This document shows positions 51,037-60,960 of a DNA stretch of 64,000 nt, piece after piece. The first letter of the stretch is position 1. The number at the start of each line of letters is the position of its first letter. Below the pieces are notes generated by a model that searched no databases, was not told where the DNA came from, and saw only the letters and a list, made by a program, of their open reading frames with translations. Source of the stretch: Desulfobulbus rhabdoformis (GTDB lineage Bacteria; Desulfobacterota; Desulfobulbia; Desulfobulbales; Desulfobulbaceae); the NCBI RefSeq assembly GCF_016919065.1, contig NZ_JAFFQA010000019.1, positions 1 to 64,000 of the forward strand. The letters are read 5' to 3'. The position numbers and the translations under genes were made by a program.

Positions 51037-52411
51037 GAATACCCTTCTTCTTTCTCTCCTTGCTCTCGCACTCTTGCCTCTCTGTGTTGCGCGGGCTGTC
51101 ACGCCAGTTCCCTCTGATTTTGCTTATGGAATGCACCTGCCTATCACTGATCCCAACGGCCTCTACACCCTCAAGCTGCCCCTTGGAATCTACGAAAAGC
51201 TGTACTATGCCGATCAGAGTGACCTGCAGGTTTTTAATGGAGCAGGAGAAGTCGTTCCCCAGGCGTTACAACGTGCTCCCCTGGAAAACAACCCCACCCG
51301 GACAAACGTTCCCTTTTTTCCTCTTCCCCAGGATATCCCCACAAGTACCCAGAATCTCGCCCTGATGGTTCAGCGCAATACTGCCGGCACCATTCTCTCC
51401 ATTCAAGGTTCGGGGAGCTTGCCTGTTGGCAAGAGCTCCACCTATCTCCTTGACCTGAGCGAGAGCAAAGCCACTGCTTTGAAGCTTGTACTCAACTGGC
51501 AGCAAACGGCCTCCAATCAGATCTACACGCTGGCAATTGCGCAAAGCAGCGACTTAAGCCACTGGCAGCTTATCAATCCTCAAGCAGTTGTTGCCAGGCT
51601 CAGTTATCAGGGAGCAGAGGTCCTGCGGCAGGATGTCTCCCTTTCCGGTATCACAGGCCGCTACCTGCGACTGACCTGCAGAGACTGTAAAGAACCATTT
51701 CTCCTCACACAGGTGACAGCGTTCAGTGGAACCAACCAAAGTGGGGACCAGTATCAATGGTTTCCGTTAATGGATGGAAGTATTCAGGAAGAGCAGGGAT
51801 GGTACCGCGTTTCTTATGAGAATCCCGCCCGATTTGGAGTCCAGGCGGTGGACCTTGAGTTTCCCCTGGCAAACTCACTTGCCCGGGTCATTATTGAATC
51901 ACGCCCCACCCCGCAGGACACATGGCAACGAGTTGCAGGGGGGGACTTCTTTCGGTTGGATATGGGGAAGAGTCAACTGATCAGTAATTTCCGAACCTGC
52001 AGTCTCAATACCGACAGGTATTGGCGGCTGAGCTTGGCCCAAAGCAGCGCCCTCTCCAAACACTACCTGCCAAAGCTGACGCTGGGCTGGAGGCCTGAAT
52101 CCCTCATCTTTTTGGGCCGCGGCCCCGGGCCGTACACGTTGGCCTTTGGTAGCAGTGGTAGAGCGCAGATCGATATTACCCAGGCTGCTCTGGTGGTGAA
52201 TGCCCTGGCTCAAAACGGCGAGCAGGCACCACTGACCCCGGTCACTCCCGGGCCCCGCTTTACCCTGGGCGGGGAGCAGGCACTCACGCCTCAGCCAGCG
52301 ACCATTGACTGGCAACGCATATTGCTCTGGGGAGTCCTCATTGCCGGAGTTCTCATCCTTGGGTTCATGGCCTGGACTGTTTCCAGAGAGATGAACAGAC
52401 GAAAAGGTTAA
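51026..52411 (+). CDS. DUF3999 membrane-anchored exported protein
   Basis: 461 aa from the ATG at 51026. Signal peptide (about 1-20, CVARA), a large extracytoplasmic beta-rich region (YADQSDLQVFNGAGEVVPQA, then discoidin-like ITGRYLRLTC) and one C-terminal membrane helix (about 436-455) with a basic cytoplasmic end. It is the standing partner of DUF2339 proteins. The role is unknown; an envelope function is likely. Confidence 0.88.
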   Translation: MKPKNTLLLSLLALALLPLCVARAVTPVPSDFAYGMHLPITDPNGLYTLKLPLGIYEKLYYADQSDLQVFNGAGEVVPQALQRAPLENNPTRTNVPFFPLPQDIPTSTQNLALMVQRNTAGTILSIQGSGSLPVGKSSTYLLDLSESKATALKLVLNWQQTASNQIYTLAIAQSSDLSHWQLINPQAVVARLSYQGAEVLRQDVSLSGITGRYLRLTCRDCKEPFLLTQVTAFSGTNQSGDQYQWFPLMDGSIQEEQGWYRVSYENPARFGVQAVDLEFPLANSLARVIIESRPTPQDTWQRVAGGDFFRLDMGKSQLISNFRTCSLNTDRYWRLSLAQSSALSKHYLPKLTLGWRPESLIFLGRGPGPYTLAFGSSGRAQIDITQAALVVNALAQNGEQAPLTPVTPGPRFTLGGEQALTPQPATIDWQRILLWGVLIAGVLILGFMAWTVSREMNRRKG

Positions 52412-52474
52412 TACCCACCTGGCCCCCTGATACCTTATGGATCCAGAGGAAAATCGCTGCAGACAATGAGGTGG

Positions 52475-55279
52475 CTATTGAAGCACCGCACGTATATGCT
52501 GGGCCAGTTCTGCCACAGAGAAGGGTTTGCTCAGTACCGTGGCACCGAAGTCCATGTTCGTTGCATGGTGACGAGCATCCGCACCGTTAGCAGACAGAAA
52601 AACAACGCGACCTTGAGGGCAGAGTTCGCCAATCTTGCGCGCAAGCTCACGTTCATTTGTCTTGGGCTGGTCAAGAAGAACCAGATCAATCGACTCCCTG
52701 TGTTTTTGAGCCAGCTTCAATGCCTGATCAGGATTTTTCGCCGTCAATACCTTGTAATTGAGCTGCTCTAATATGGTCTGATGTAAACTGAGCATGGCAG
52801 GCTCCTCCTCCACCACCAGCACCAGCTCTCCCTGTCCGATGGCAAGCGCTACACGTTCTTCTCCCATCTCTTCCTCGCCCTCTCCCGTATAACGAGGCAG
52901 ATACACACGAAAGGTGGAGCCCCCGTCAACTTCGCTTTGCACACGAACAACCCCATGATTTTGCTGAACAATGCCATACACCGTGGCCAGTCCAAGCCCG
53001 GTTCCCTGTCCCTGGGCCTTGGTGGTAAAAAACGGCTCAAAAATTCTATCCGCTATCACGCTATCAATGCCACTGCCCGTATCACTGACGGCCAGAACCA
53101 CATAATCACCAGGGGGTAATCCGCCCTCGGGTGCTGGGTTTGTCTCGTCAAACGAGGCCCGTGTTATTTCCAGGGTCACTATTCCCACCCCATTGATGGC
53201 ATCCCGTGCGTTGACAACCAGGTTGACCAGAATCTGATCAAGCTGTGAGAGATCCATTTTTATAGGCCAGACATTCTTCTCCGGTTGCCAGCATAACTCA
53301 ATTTTTTCACCGATTAATTGGCGCAGCATGGAAAGCCTTTCATCCAAGGTGGTATTGAGTTCCAATACTTTGGGGGCGATGGTCTGCTGTCGGGCAAAGG
53401 TGAGCAGCTGCCGGGTGACATCGGCTGAACGCTTGGCAGCGGTGGTTATCTCCTGCAGGTACATATCAAGGGGTTCCGGCAGATCCATTCTGCGTTGAGC
53501 CAATTCGGCAAAACCGATAATCACGCCGAGCATATTATTGAAATCATGGGCCACGCCGCCAGCAAGTTGGCCAACCGATTCAAGTTTCTTCGCCAGGTTG
53601 AGGTGGTCTCTGAGTTTTTCGCGCTCTGCCTGCACTTGTTTCCGTTGCCTGATATCACGCACAACCGCAGACATGCCCTCGGGTTGCCCCTCGTTATTGA
53701 CCAGGAGGTAGGTCCGCAATTCAACGGGAAAGGTGTGACCATCCTGATGGCGATACTCTTTTTCATAGAGTTCAGAACAGCCGCCATGCATCAGTTGTTT
53801 GCGCACATGCTCGTACTCATACTGTTGCCACTTCTCCGGTGTAAAATCCCGGGCGATACGCCCTTTGACTGCCTCGGGACTCAAGCCAACCATATCTGCA
53901 TAGGCCTGGTTGCACTCACGAATACGGCCTTTCAAATCCGTCACCACAAAAGCGTCCATCATGCTGCTGTACAGACTACGATACCGCCGTTCACTGGCCA
54001 GCAGATCTTCTTCCATATGTTTCTGTTCGACAAGACGCCAGATGTACTCGCCCAGCTCCACCACGGTGTCGATATCAGCTCGAGAGTACGGACGTCCTTT
54101 GTCTGCAAGAGCAATCACCGCCACCAGGCGGCCAGCACGGACCAGGGGCAAAAGAAGCTCACGCTGCTCTCCCAAATACAGAGGCAGCTTTTGCGCTTTC
54201 TCTGCAGATTGCTCCACAGCCTCTTCCTGGGAAGGATCAATGACCTGCACATCTGTGGAAAAACCTCCTGCCATGGATTGGATATGACGACAGATAGGCT
54301 CTGCACCGGCATCGTACCAGCTCCATCCCCTGTTCCGGTTTTCGCTTTCACGCTGTTCCACTGCCACAGAATAAATGGGCGGTTCCAGGCTACAACATAC
54401 CCCCCGGGAGCTGCCGACCAGTCGGGCCAGTTCCTCAATGGCTCGATGCAAAAACTCTGTGATACCATGGGTATAACAGTATTCTCGCAGCAATAGCCTG
54501 GATTCCACCCGCTGCTGCCCTCGCAGGACATCACTTTGATCTCGAAACCGTATAATCCAGCCCCCGGTTGTCGGCAAATGCTCCCCGTAGGGGGCCACTT
54601 CCAAGGCTATATGCAGCTCTTCTCCCGCTCTGGTCAGCAGCATGGGCAGCTGTTCAGAGTCCGCCGGGGTGCACTGCATGGGAGAATACAGATTTCCCCG
54701 TTGATCGATCAGCGTCATGACTTCGGCGACCGGTTTCCCCTGAGCCTCCTCCTGGCTCCATCCTGTCAGAAAGCTTGCCTTGGCATTGAGCTCGATAATC
54801 TGGGCGTCGTTGTTCACCAGAATCAGGCCGGTCCAGGGACTCTGCATGAGGCTTCTTTTCTGCTCTCTGAGCAAGAGAAACGTCTCCTCCTGTTTTGCCA
54901 GTTTTTTTCTTTGACGTAAAAGGAGAATCCTGCCCTGAAACATGGCCAGGCTGGCAATCAGCATGGCCAGAAAAAGCAGCGCAGTGCTGCGAAACTCTTT
55001 AACGACAGCCCCAATCTGATAGAGTTGACCGGTTCGGGAGTGTTGGTGAACAGACTCACTGACGTTGGTGCCGACCGGCAGGGAAGCTACTTCTTTGGAG
55101 AGTTCTCCAGCCTCACTTTTTTCCAATAATGAGGCTTGCAGCTCCGCCTTTTTTTTCATGGTCCGCGCTTCCGCCTGGAGACTGACAGCAAGAGCAAGAG
55201 AACAGAGAAGGAACCAGACCAGGGCTGGCATAATGCCACCCCGAAGAGATCGAAAGGGAGTATTTGTAGTGATTTTCAT
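52475..55279 (-). CDS. PAS/GAF hybrid sensor histidine kinase with C-terminal receiver
   Basis: 934 aa from the ATG at 55279; GTG at 55297 and ATG near 55230 are alternatives, none with a clear RBS. Two membrane segments (about 15-35 and 105-122) flank a short periplasmic part. Then PAS (about 145-265), GAF-like (275-425), PAS (430-555), HisKA with the phosphoacceptor His in [20 protein letters not shown], HATPase ([38 protein letters not shown]) and a receiver. The receiver has Glu-Glu-Glu where VDDE is usual but keeps the phosphoacceptor Asp (LVLLDQP) and Lys (VLSKPF). Signal unknown. Confidence 0.9.
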   Translation of the reverse strand: MKITTNTPFRSLRGGIMPALVWFLLCSLALAVSLQAEARTMKKKAELQASLLEKSEAGELSKEVASLPVGTNVSESVHQHSRTGQLYQIGAVVKEFRSTALLFLAMLIASLAMFQGRILLLRQRKKLAKQEETFLLLREQKRSLMQSPWTGLILVNNDAQIIELNAKASFLTGWSQEEAQGKPVAEVMTLIDQRGNLYSPMQCTPADSEQLPMLLTRAGEELHIALEVAPYGEHLPTTGGWIIRFRDQSDVLRGQQRVESRLLLREYCYTHGITEFLHRAIEELARLVGSSRGVCCSLEPPIYSVAVEQRESENRNRGWSWYDAGAEPICRHIQSMAGGFSTDVQVIDPSQEEAVEQSAEKAQKLPLYLGEQRELLLPLVRAGRLVAVIALADKGRPYSRADIDTVVELGEYIWRLVEQKHMEEDLLASERRYRSLYSSMMDAFVVTDLKGRIRECNQAYADMVGLSPEAVKGRIARDFTPEKWQQYEYEHVRKQLMHGGCSELYEKEYRHQDGHTFPVELRTYLLVNNEGQPEGMSAVVRDIRQRKQVQAEREKLRDHLNLAKKLESVGQLAGGVAHDFNNMLGVIIGFAELAQRRMDLPEPLDMYLQEITTAAKRSADVTRQLLTFARQQTIAPKVLELNTTLDERLSMLRQLIGEKIELCWQPEKNVWPIKMDLSQLDQILVNLVVNARDAINGVGIVTLEITRASFDETNPAPEGGLPPGDYVVLAVSDTGSGIDSVIADRIFEPFFTTKAQGQGTGLGLATVYGIVQQNHGVVRVQSEVDGGSTFRVYLPRYTGEGEEEMGEERVALAIGQGELVLVVEEEPAMLSLHQTILEQLNYKVLTAKNPDQALKLAQKHRESIDLVLLDQPKTNERELARKIGELCPQGRVVFLSANGADARHHATNMDFGATVLSKPFSVAELAQHIRAVLQ

Positions 55280-55304
55280 GACAGGTTCGGAACACACAGA
55301 GTTG

Positions 55305-55348
55305 ACGAAAAAAATGATCGCTCTTGCAGAAAAATTCCTGCAAGAGCG
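55305..55348 (-). terminator. Terminator of the chemoreceptor gene
   Basis: Minus strand: CGCTCTTGCAG and CTGCAAGAGCG form an 11-bp perfect stem with an eight-base loop, followed by ATCATTTTTTT. It lies just after the chemoreceptor stop. Confidence 0.88.
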
Positions 55349-55377
55349 GATCTGGCTACGAAAATAAAATCAGGCTA

Positions 55378-57378
55378 TCAATCGATCTTGAAATTATCGA
55401 CTATAGATTTCAACGTAGCTGCCAACTGCTGGAGGTCATCCGCACTGGATTTCACCTGATGACTTGAGGAAGAGATCTCGCTTGAGGCCGAATTGACCGT
55501 AGCAATATCCTGGGTGATGGAACTTGCCACCACCGAGCTCTGGTTGACGTTCTCATTGACCTCCGACATCCCTTGGGAGGCCTGGGCGATATTGTCTGCG
55601 ATCTCCTGGGTGGCGGCACTCTGCTCACTCACCGCCGTGGATATGACCGAGACAATTTCATTGATGCTGTTAATCACCTGAGAGATCTGGTTAATCTCGC
55701 CCACGGTTGTATCGGTTGTCTGCTGCATCTCCTCAATCTGCTTTTTAATGTCCTGGGTCGCTGTAGCTGTCTGCTTGGCCAGCTCTTTTATCTCATTGGC
55801 TACAACGGCAAATCCCTTGCCAGCCTCACCGGCACGGGCCGCTTCTATGGTGGCGTTCAAAGCCAGCAGGTTGGTCTGCTCGGAGATCTCGGTAATGGTT
55901 TCCGTCACCTTGCCAATGGCCAGAGCCGCTTTCCCAAGTTCTGCCATACGCTCAGAGGTGGAGCCTGCCTGCTCGACAGCAGCCAGGGATATGGAGTTGG
56001 CTTCCTGGACGTTATGGGCAATTTCACCAATGGTAGCGGTCATCTCTTCGGCAGCGCTTGCCACCATGGATGTGTTGGTGGTGGACTCTTCCATGGCCGC
56101 TGCCACATTATTCAGATTAGTGGTCATCTCTTCGGCGGCCGCAGCAACAGAGTCTGCCCTCTGGGAGGTATCTTCGGAAGAGCTGGAGAGATCTGTTGCG
56201 ATTCTAGAAAGATCAGTAGAAGAGGCATCAATGGAACGGGTATTCCCCGCGATGTCACCGATGATCCCCTGGAGCTTTTCAATAAACGTATTAAACCACT
56301 GGGCCAGCTCACCTATCTCGTCTTTAGAGTTGACCTGCAGGCGCATGGTCAAATCTCCTTCTCCATGGGCAATATCCTGCAGTCCGGCAACAGCACGTTT
56401 CAGGGGGAGAACAATGGAGCGGGAAAACATCAGCACGACTGCACAAACCACAAACACAGCCACAAAGGTGGTCACCAAAATTGAATTGCGGATGGAGTGA
56501 GAGGCGGCGAGAAATTCATCCCTATCCTGGGTAACGGCAACAGACCAACCTTTGAGGGGAACCGGGGCAAATCCCGCAATTTTGGGTACGCCGCGAAACA
56601 CATAGGATCGCGCGCCACTCTCTCCATTCATCATTGACTTGGTTATGGACGCCATATCCTTAAGCGAGGTCAGATCAAGCTTCATTTCCAACTCTTTTTT
56701 GGGGTGGACGATGATCAATCCCTTGCTGTTGCACATAAAGGCATAGCCGGTTTTCCCCACCTTGATATCAGATATATGACGGGTTAATGGCGCAGCCCGC
56801 AAAGAAAGGCCAAAAATTCCCAAAAAATCTCCGGAAAGAGAGGTGATGGGTGCACAGAGTACATAGATAACATCGCCGGTTACCTTTGAATGGACGATCT
56901 CCCCGGCGACGGGTTTACCGCTTGTTTTGGCCTTTTGAAAATAGCTCATATCGGCAAGATTCACCCCCTTGTACTCCTTGCCGCTGGCTAACTCACCGGT
57001 ATACATGAACCCTTTTTCATCGGTGACAAAGATACCCAGGTAGCTGGAATCAAGTTGTTTAAACTGGTCCTTCATCTGCTTGCGCAGCTCAGCAATATCA
57101 TCCTTGGCAGCTGCCAGCCCCTCTCGTTTAATCTTTTCTCCAATCAGGCGAATGTTCGTATCGACCGCATGGGCAGCCGCGGTCTTGAGCTGCGCATCGA
57201 GGGTGGATTCAACCAGCGCTGCCATATTACTGGCCTGGGATGCGGCATTGTTGCGCGCTGTTTCGCTCAGCGAGTGGGAAGATTTAGATACAGCAAGAAA
57301 GCCCACTACCAACAAAGGAAGGGCCACTGCCACACATCCTCCTGCAATAAGACGAAAGCTAATAGATCGAAAATTCAT
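55378..57378 (-). CDS. Methyl-accepting chemotaxis protein with dCache sensor
   Basis: 666 aa. Membrane helix 1 (about 10-30), periplasmic double-Cache ligand domain (about 35-275; [17 protein letters not shown] and [16 protein letters not shown]), membrane helix 2 (about 285-305), HAMP ([20 protein letters not shown]) and the signalling rod with the hairpin tip [20 protein letters not shown]. It controls CheA in chemotaxis. No C-terminal CheR/CheB pentapeptide is seen. It has a hairpin terminator and is separate from the neighbouring c-di-GMP gene. Confidence 0.95.
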   Translation of the reverse strand: MNFRSISFRLIAGGCVAVALPLLVVGFLAVSKSSHSLSETARNNAASQASNMAALVESTLDAQLKTAAAHAVDTNIRLIGEKIKREGLAAAKDDIAELRKQMKDQFKQLDSSYLGIFVTDEKGFMYTGELASGKEYKGVNLADMSYFQKAKTSGKPVAGEIVHSKVTGDVIYVLCAPITSLSGDFLGIFGLSLRAAPLTRHISDIKVGKTGYAFMCNSKGLIIVHPKKELEMKLDLTSLKDMASITKSMMNGESGARSYVFRGVPKIAGFAPVPLKGWSVAVTQDRDEFLAASHSIRNSILVTTFVAVFVVCAVVLMFSRSIVLPLKRAVAGLQDIAHGEGDLTMRLQVNSKDEIGELAQWFNTFIEKLQGIIGDIAGNTRSIDASSTDLSRIATDLSSSSEDTSQRADSVAAAAEEMTTNLNNVAAAMEESTTNTSMVASAAEEMTATIGEIAHNVQEANSISLAAVEQAGSTSERMAELGKAALAIGKVTETITEISEQTNLLALNATIEAARAGEAGKGFAVVANEIKELAKQTATATQDIKKQIEEMQQTTDTTVGEINQISQVINSINEIVSVISTAVSEQSAATQEIADNIAQASQGMSEVNENVNQSSVVASSITQDIATVNSASSEISSSSHQVKSSADDLQQLAATLKSIVDNFKID

Positions 57379-57546
57379 TGGTGTTCTCCTTGTTTCAACT
57401 GGATTAGAAGCGCTCCCGGCTTCCTGGTATCAGTTTCTTTCTTCCATGGTTTGGCGGTCGTCAACGCGCCACAATCTGGTACAGAAATACAACATGATGC
57501 TGAACTACAAGGGTACAGAGGCCAATCTGACCGAATTGTCTCTCAC

Positions 57547-60423
57547 TTAACTGAAATCGGAAAGATAAGCTAAAAAATCTTCTGAATTTAAAGGCTTGCT
57601 GTAATAAAATCCCTGGATTTGCTCACAACCACAGCGTTTGAGCCAGGCAAGCTGGTCCGCTGTCTCCACACCTTCGGCAACCACGGGAATACCAAGATTG
57701 TGGGCCATAAGAATGATGGTCTCCACCAGTTGCGCATCCGAGGGGTCTTCGGTGATGTCGCGAATAAACGAACGATCAATTTTCAGGGTTTTAATGGGAA
57801 AACGTTTGAGGTAGGAAAGCGAGGAATATCCCGTGCCGAAATCATCAATGGCAATGGCAAACCCATGGCCGACCAACTCGTTGAGGGTGTCGATGGTTTT
57901 GGCCAGGTTTTTCATCATCGCAGTTTCCGTAATCTCCAGCTCAAGCTGGCTGCTGGGCAGGTTGAATGTCTGGAGAATATCGAGGATTCGTTCCACCAGG
58001 TTCTCCTGGACAAACTGCTGGGACGAAAGATTCACAGAGAGTATCAGAGCAGGTCCCTTCGCTGCGTTGAGCGCGCTTAAAAAGCGACAGGTCTGCTCCA
58101 GAACCAGTTCTCCAAGTGGGATAATCAGACCGGTTTCCTCGGCTAGGGGAATAAAATCAGCCGGGCTAACCAGCGATCCATCAGCCTGCTGCCAGCGCAC
58201 CAGTGCCTCTGCGCCGACTATACGTTCGGAAAAGGGGTCGACTTTGGGCTGAAAAAAAACGGTAAATTCCCTATTTTGCACGGCCTGGCGTAGATTATTT
58301 TCAAGCTCCCGCAGGTAGGAAATCCGTTCACTTAAATCCGGGGTAAACAGGCAGGCGCTGTTTTTCCCCTGAGATTTCGCCTGATACATGGCGATGTCGG
58401 CGTGTTTGATCAGGGTTTCGGCGTTACTGCCGTCGTTTGGATAAAAGGCCGCGCCGATACTGGCGCTGACAAAAACCTCCTGGCCATCCACTTGAAAAGG
58501 GGCGGCCATACTTTTAAGCAATCGTTCAATAAGAGGGGGCACCACATCCTCGGAGGTAATGGCTGCCATCAACAGTAAAAATTCATCCCCTCCAAGCCGA
58601 GCCACGGTATCTTCTTCCCGGACCTGAGCCACCAGCCGGTTGGTGACCTGCAGCAGCAGGGTATCTCCACTGGCATGCCCGAGGCTGTCGTTGATTTTTT
58701 TAAAGTTATCCAGGTCCAGGATAAGCACGACGAGTCGGGTCCCCCCTCGTCGAACATGGGCAATGGAGACCTCAATGCGATCCATAGCCAGGCGCCGATT
58801 GGGCAATCCGGTCAGGCTGTCATGGTAGGCCTGGTGAACGATATGCTCTTTTTGCCGCTTTAACTCGGTAATGTCATGAAACAACCCCACATAATGGGTG
58901 ACTCGGTTTCCCTGATCGCGGATAGCGCTTATACTTAAAATCTGAGGAAAGTCCTCTCCTGTTTTTCGAGAGTTCCAGCTCTCACCGCTCCAGCGCCCGG
59001 TCTGTTTCAGCTCTTTTAACAGTTGGAGATAAAAGCTGATTTCATGCCGCTTGTTTTTGAACATACGCACATTTTTGCCGAGCGTATCTTCAGGGGTATA
59101 GCGGGTGATATCGCTAAAGGCCTGATTAATTGTCAGGATATTTCCCTGAGCATCGGTAATAACGATACCTTCCAGAGCCTGTTCCACCGCATTCCGATAA
59201 AGAAGCAGCTGTTCTTCAGCCCCTTTGCGTTCCCTGATTTCCTCAAGTAAATCCTGATTGACTTGAGAGAGTCGCAAAATATACCGGTTAAAATGGTGGC
59301 CTAACTCACCTATTTCCCCAAGACCGTCTTCTTCGGCCAGCACATCCAGATCTCCGCCAACAGCCTGCGCCATCTGACCGGCTAATCGTGCCAGAGGATT
59401 GGCAATCAGGTTCCCCAGAGTAAGTCCCAGAGGAAGCACTAAAACAAGAGCGATGAGGATAATAAAGCCAATGATCCAGCTCAGACGCGCCAGCGGTTGT
59501 AAAAACTCCTCCTCATAAACCGTTGAGGCCACAATCCAATCAAGTTCTTGAATGTAGTTAAAAAAAACAATTTTTCGTTGCGGCTTTTCTTGGGAGGAAT
59601 CCTTCCAGGTGTACACAAGCTGGCCATTTTTTTGCGCCAACATACGCTCGAATAACCGCTTGGCGGCAGGATTCCCCATGGTGTTGACATTTCCCACCAT
59701 CCAGGGATGTTGGATCACATCGCCTGAACCACTAAAAATAAAGGCATAGCCGGTGCGTCCAAAGTGGTGGGCATTGAGCCCTTTGCGCAAATCCCTGGCA
59801 AGGAAGTTGAATTCGTGCTGGTAGCAGGTCACCGAAACAATCCAGTCCCAAGGTTGGAAGTAGGCCATAGCAAGGGTCTTGGGTGAGGTGGAGCTTTCTC
59901 CAGGATTCTTCCAGGTATAATCAAGCAAACCGGATTTTCGTGCAATCTGTTGGCGTATAAACGACCTGTGAGAGATGTCTTTACCAATTAATGAAGCAGC
60001 GGGATGCACCTTCACGCGCCCTTGCGAGTTGATCACATAGACATACCCCTGATCACCGATATGTTGTTGCAAAAACAAGCGCTCCGCCTGATCTTGTGCT
60101 TCAGCACGGCTTAATGCGCCTACCTGCACCTGCCCTTCTAAAAAGCGCAGCGTATCAATGTTGACCTGGGCAATTGTCTGCAGATGGTTGCGGATAGCAA
60201 GGTTGGCCGCATTTTCCACCACCTCTTTCACCGACAAGGTCGAGGTGGCCAGCTTTTCCATCATATTGTTCCGCATGGTACTGTGGACAAAATGATAAAT
60301 ACCAACCCCGGTAATAATGATCACAAGGGCGGTTGAGAGGAAAAAAAGGTTCAGAATATGAAAACGGATCGAACGTCGTCTGGAAAACAACGGCCTGAGT
60401 ATGGGGGGGAGTTGATTAAACAT
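57547..60423 (-). CDS. Double-Cache, HAMP, PAS, GGDEF-EAL cyclic-di-GMP protein
   Basis: 958 aa from the ATG at 60423 (CGGAG six bases ahead). Membrane helix (about 25-45), then two single-Cache repeats in the periplasm (HIGDQGYVYVINSQGRVKVH and FGRTGYAFIFSGSGDVIQHP), second helix (about 320-340), HAMP, PAS (ALEGIVITDAQGNILTINQA), GGDEF (ARLGGDEFLLLMA) and EAL (VGAEALVRWQ; IDDFGTGYSSLSYLKRFP). Both catalytic motifs are intact, so it could make and break c-di-GMP. It starts 28 bases after a small NHLP-type peptide gene, probably in one transcript. Confidence 0.94.
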   Translation of the reverse strand: MFNQLPPILRPLFSRRRSIRFHILNLFFLSTALVIIITGVGIYHFVHSTMRNNMMEKLATSTLSVKEVVENAANLAIRNHLQTIAQVNIDTLRFLEGQVQVGALSRAEAQDQAERLFLQQHIGDQGYVYVINSQGRVKVHPAASLIGKDISHRSFIRQQIARKSGLLDYTWKNPGESSTSPKTLAMAYFQPWDWIVSVTCYQHEFNFLARDLRKGLNAHHFGRTGYAFIFSGSGDVIQHPWMVGNVNTMGNPAAKRLFERMLAQKNGQLVYTWKDSSQEKPQRKIVFFNYIQELDWIVASTVYEEEFLQPLARLSWIIGFIILIALVLVLPLGLTLGNLIANPLARLAGQMAQAVGGDLDVLAEEDGLGEIGELGHHFNRYILRLSQVNQDLLEEIRERKGAEEQLLLYRNAVEQALEGIVITDAQGNILTINQAFSDITRYTPEDTLGKNVRMFKNKRHEISFYLQLLKELKQTGRWSGESWNSRKTGEDFPQILSISAIRDQGNRVTHYVGLFHDITELKRQKEHIVHQAYHDSLTGLPNRRLAMDRIEVSIAHVRRGGTRLVVLILDLDNFKKINDSLGHASGDTLLLQVTNRLVAQVREEDTVARLGGDEFLLLMAAITSEDVVPPLIERLLKSMAAPFQVDGQEVFVSASIGAAFYPNDGSNAETLIKHADIAMYQAKSQGKNSACLFTPDLSERISYLRELENNLRQAVQNREFTVFFQPKVDPFSERIVGAEALVRWQQADGSLVSPADFIPLAEETGLIIPLGELVLEQTCRFLSALNAAKGPALILSVNLSSQQFVQENLVERILDILQTFNLPSSQLELEITETAMMKNLAKTIDTLNELVGHGFAIAIDDFGTGYSSLSYLKRFPIKTLKIDRSFIRDITEDPSDAQLVETIILMAHNLGIPVVAEGVETADQLAWLKRCGCEQIQGFYYSKPLNSEDFLAYLSDFS

Positions 60424-60451
60424 GGTAGCTCCGAGCATTAGACCCCAAAAT

Positions 60452-60673
60452 TTACCCTTCAAGAGTCCCGGTGCGGATTAATCCCCGATCAAGGTGAGAG
60501 GAGATTTTCAGAAGTAATTCTTCATCAAGCTGCGCCAGCAGTTCAAGCTCCAGTCCTGTGAGTTCAATGCCGAGTTGGTAACAGGCCTCGGGAAGCGAGC
60601 GGCTGGCCAAACGCCGAAACTGCTCGTCAGTCAGAAGTCGGCCAAGACAATATTCCACACCTTGCTGCGACAT
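60452..60673 (-). CDS. NHLP/Nif11-like RiPP-precursor-like small protein
   Basis: 73 aa from the ATG at 60673 (AAGGAGG immediately ahead). The pattern QGVEYCLGRLLTDEQFRRLA, then ACYQLGIELTGLELELLAQL fits the nitrile-hydratase-leader-like / Nif11-like clan (Os1348 or Franean1_4349 type), which act as RiPP leader peptides in some bacteria. There is no GG cleavage site followed by a rich core, only a short end (HLDRGLIRTGTLEG), and no modification or ABC export genes nearby. It may therefore be a stand-alone regulatory peptide. It directly precedes the GGDEF-EAL gene. Confidence 0.65.
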   Translation of the reverse strand: MSQQGVEYCLGRLLTDEQFRRLASRSLPEACYQLGIELTGLELELLAQLDEELLLKISSHLDRGLIRTGTLEG

Positions 60674-60900
60674 ATTCCTCCTTCCCACTTAAAAAAATCC
60701 TGCATCCGTGACGGCGGGTGGTCACTCTACAACTTGCCCTATTCATGCGATACAGATTTTACAAAAAAACACTTGTAGTCGTTCAGCTTCACCTGCCTTC
60801 ACGTATTCAGAGAAAATCTCACCATGCCTCATTCCTAACAAGGATAGCAGAATACATGCCACGTATTTTTGTCTTTAATTTCAATTTATTACAAAAACGA

Positions 60901-60948
60901 AAAAAACGAAAAATGTCCCCAGGAGAACAAGTTGTCCCTCTGGGGACA
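60901..60948 (-). terminator. Terminator of the NtrC-type gene
   Basis: Minus strand: TGTCCCCAG and CTGGGGACA arms enclose a 17-base loop, followed by TTTTTCGTTTTTTT. It lies 12 bases after the stop of the sigma-54 regulator gene. Confidence 0.85.
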
Positions 60949-60960
60949 ATTTATTCAAGT

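Noticed and set aside
53495..54496. 333-codon plus-strand open frame
   Set aside because: It is the shadow of the hybrid kinase gene.
60914..60948. Inverted GGGGACA repeat as a mobile-element end
   Set aside because: It is followed by a T-run just after a gene stop, so a terminator explains it fully.
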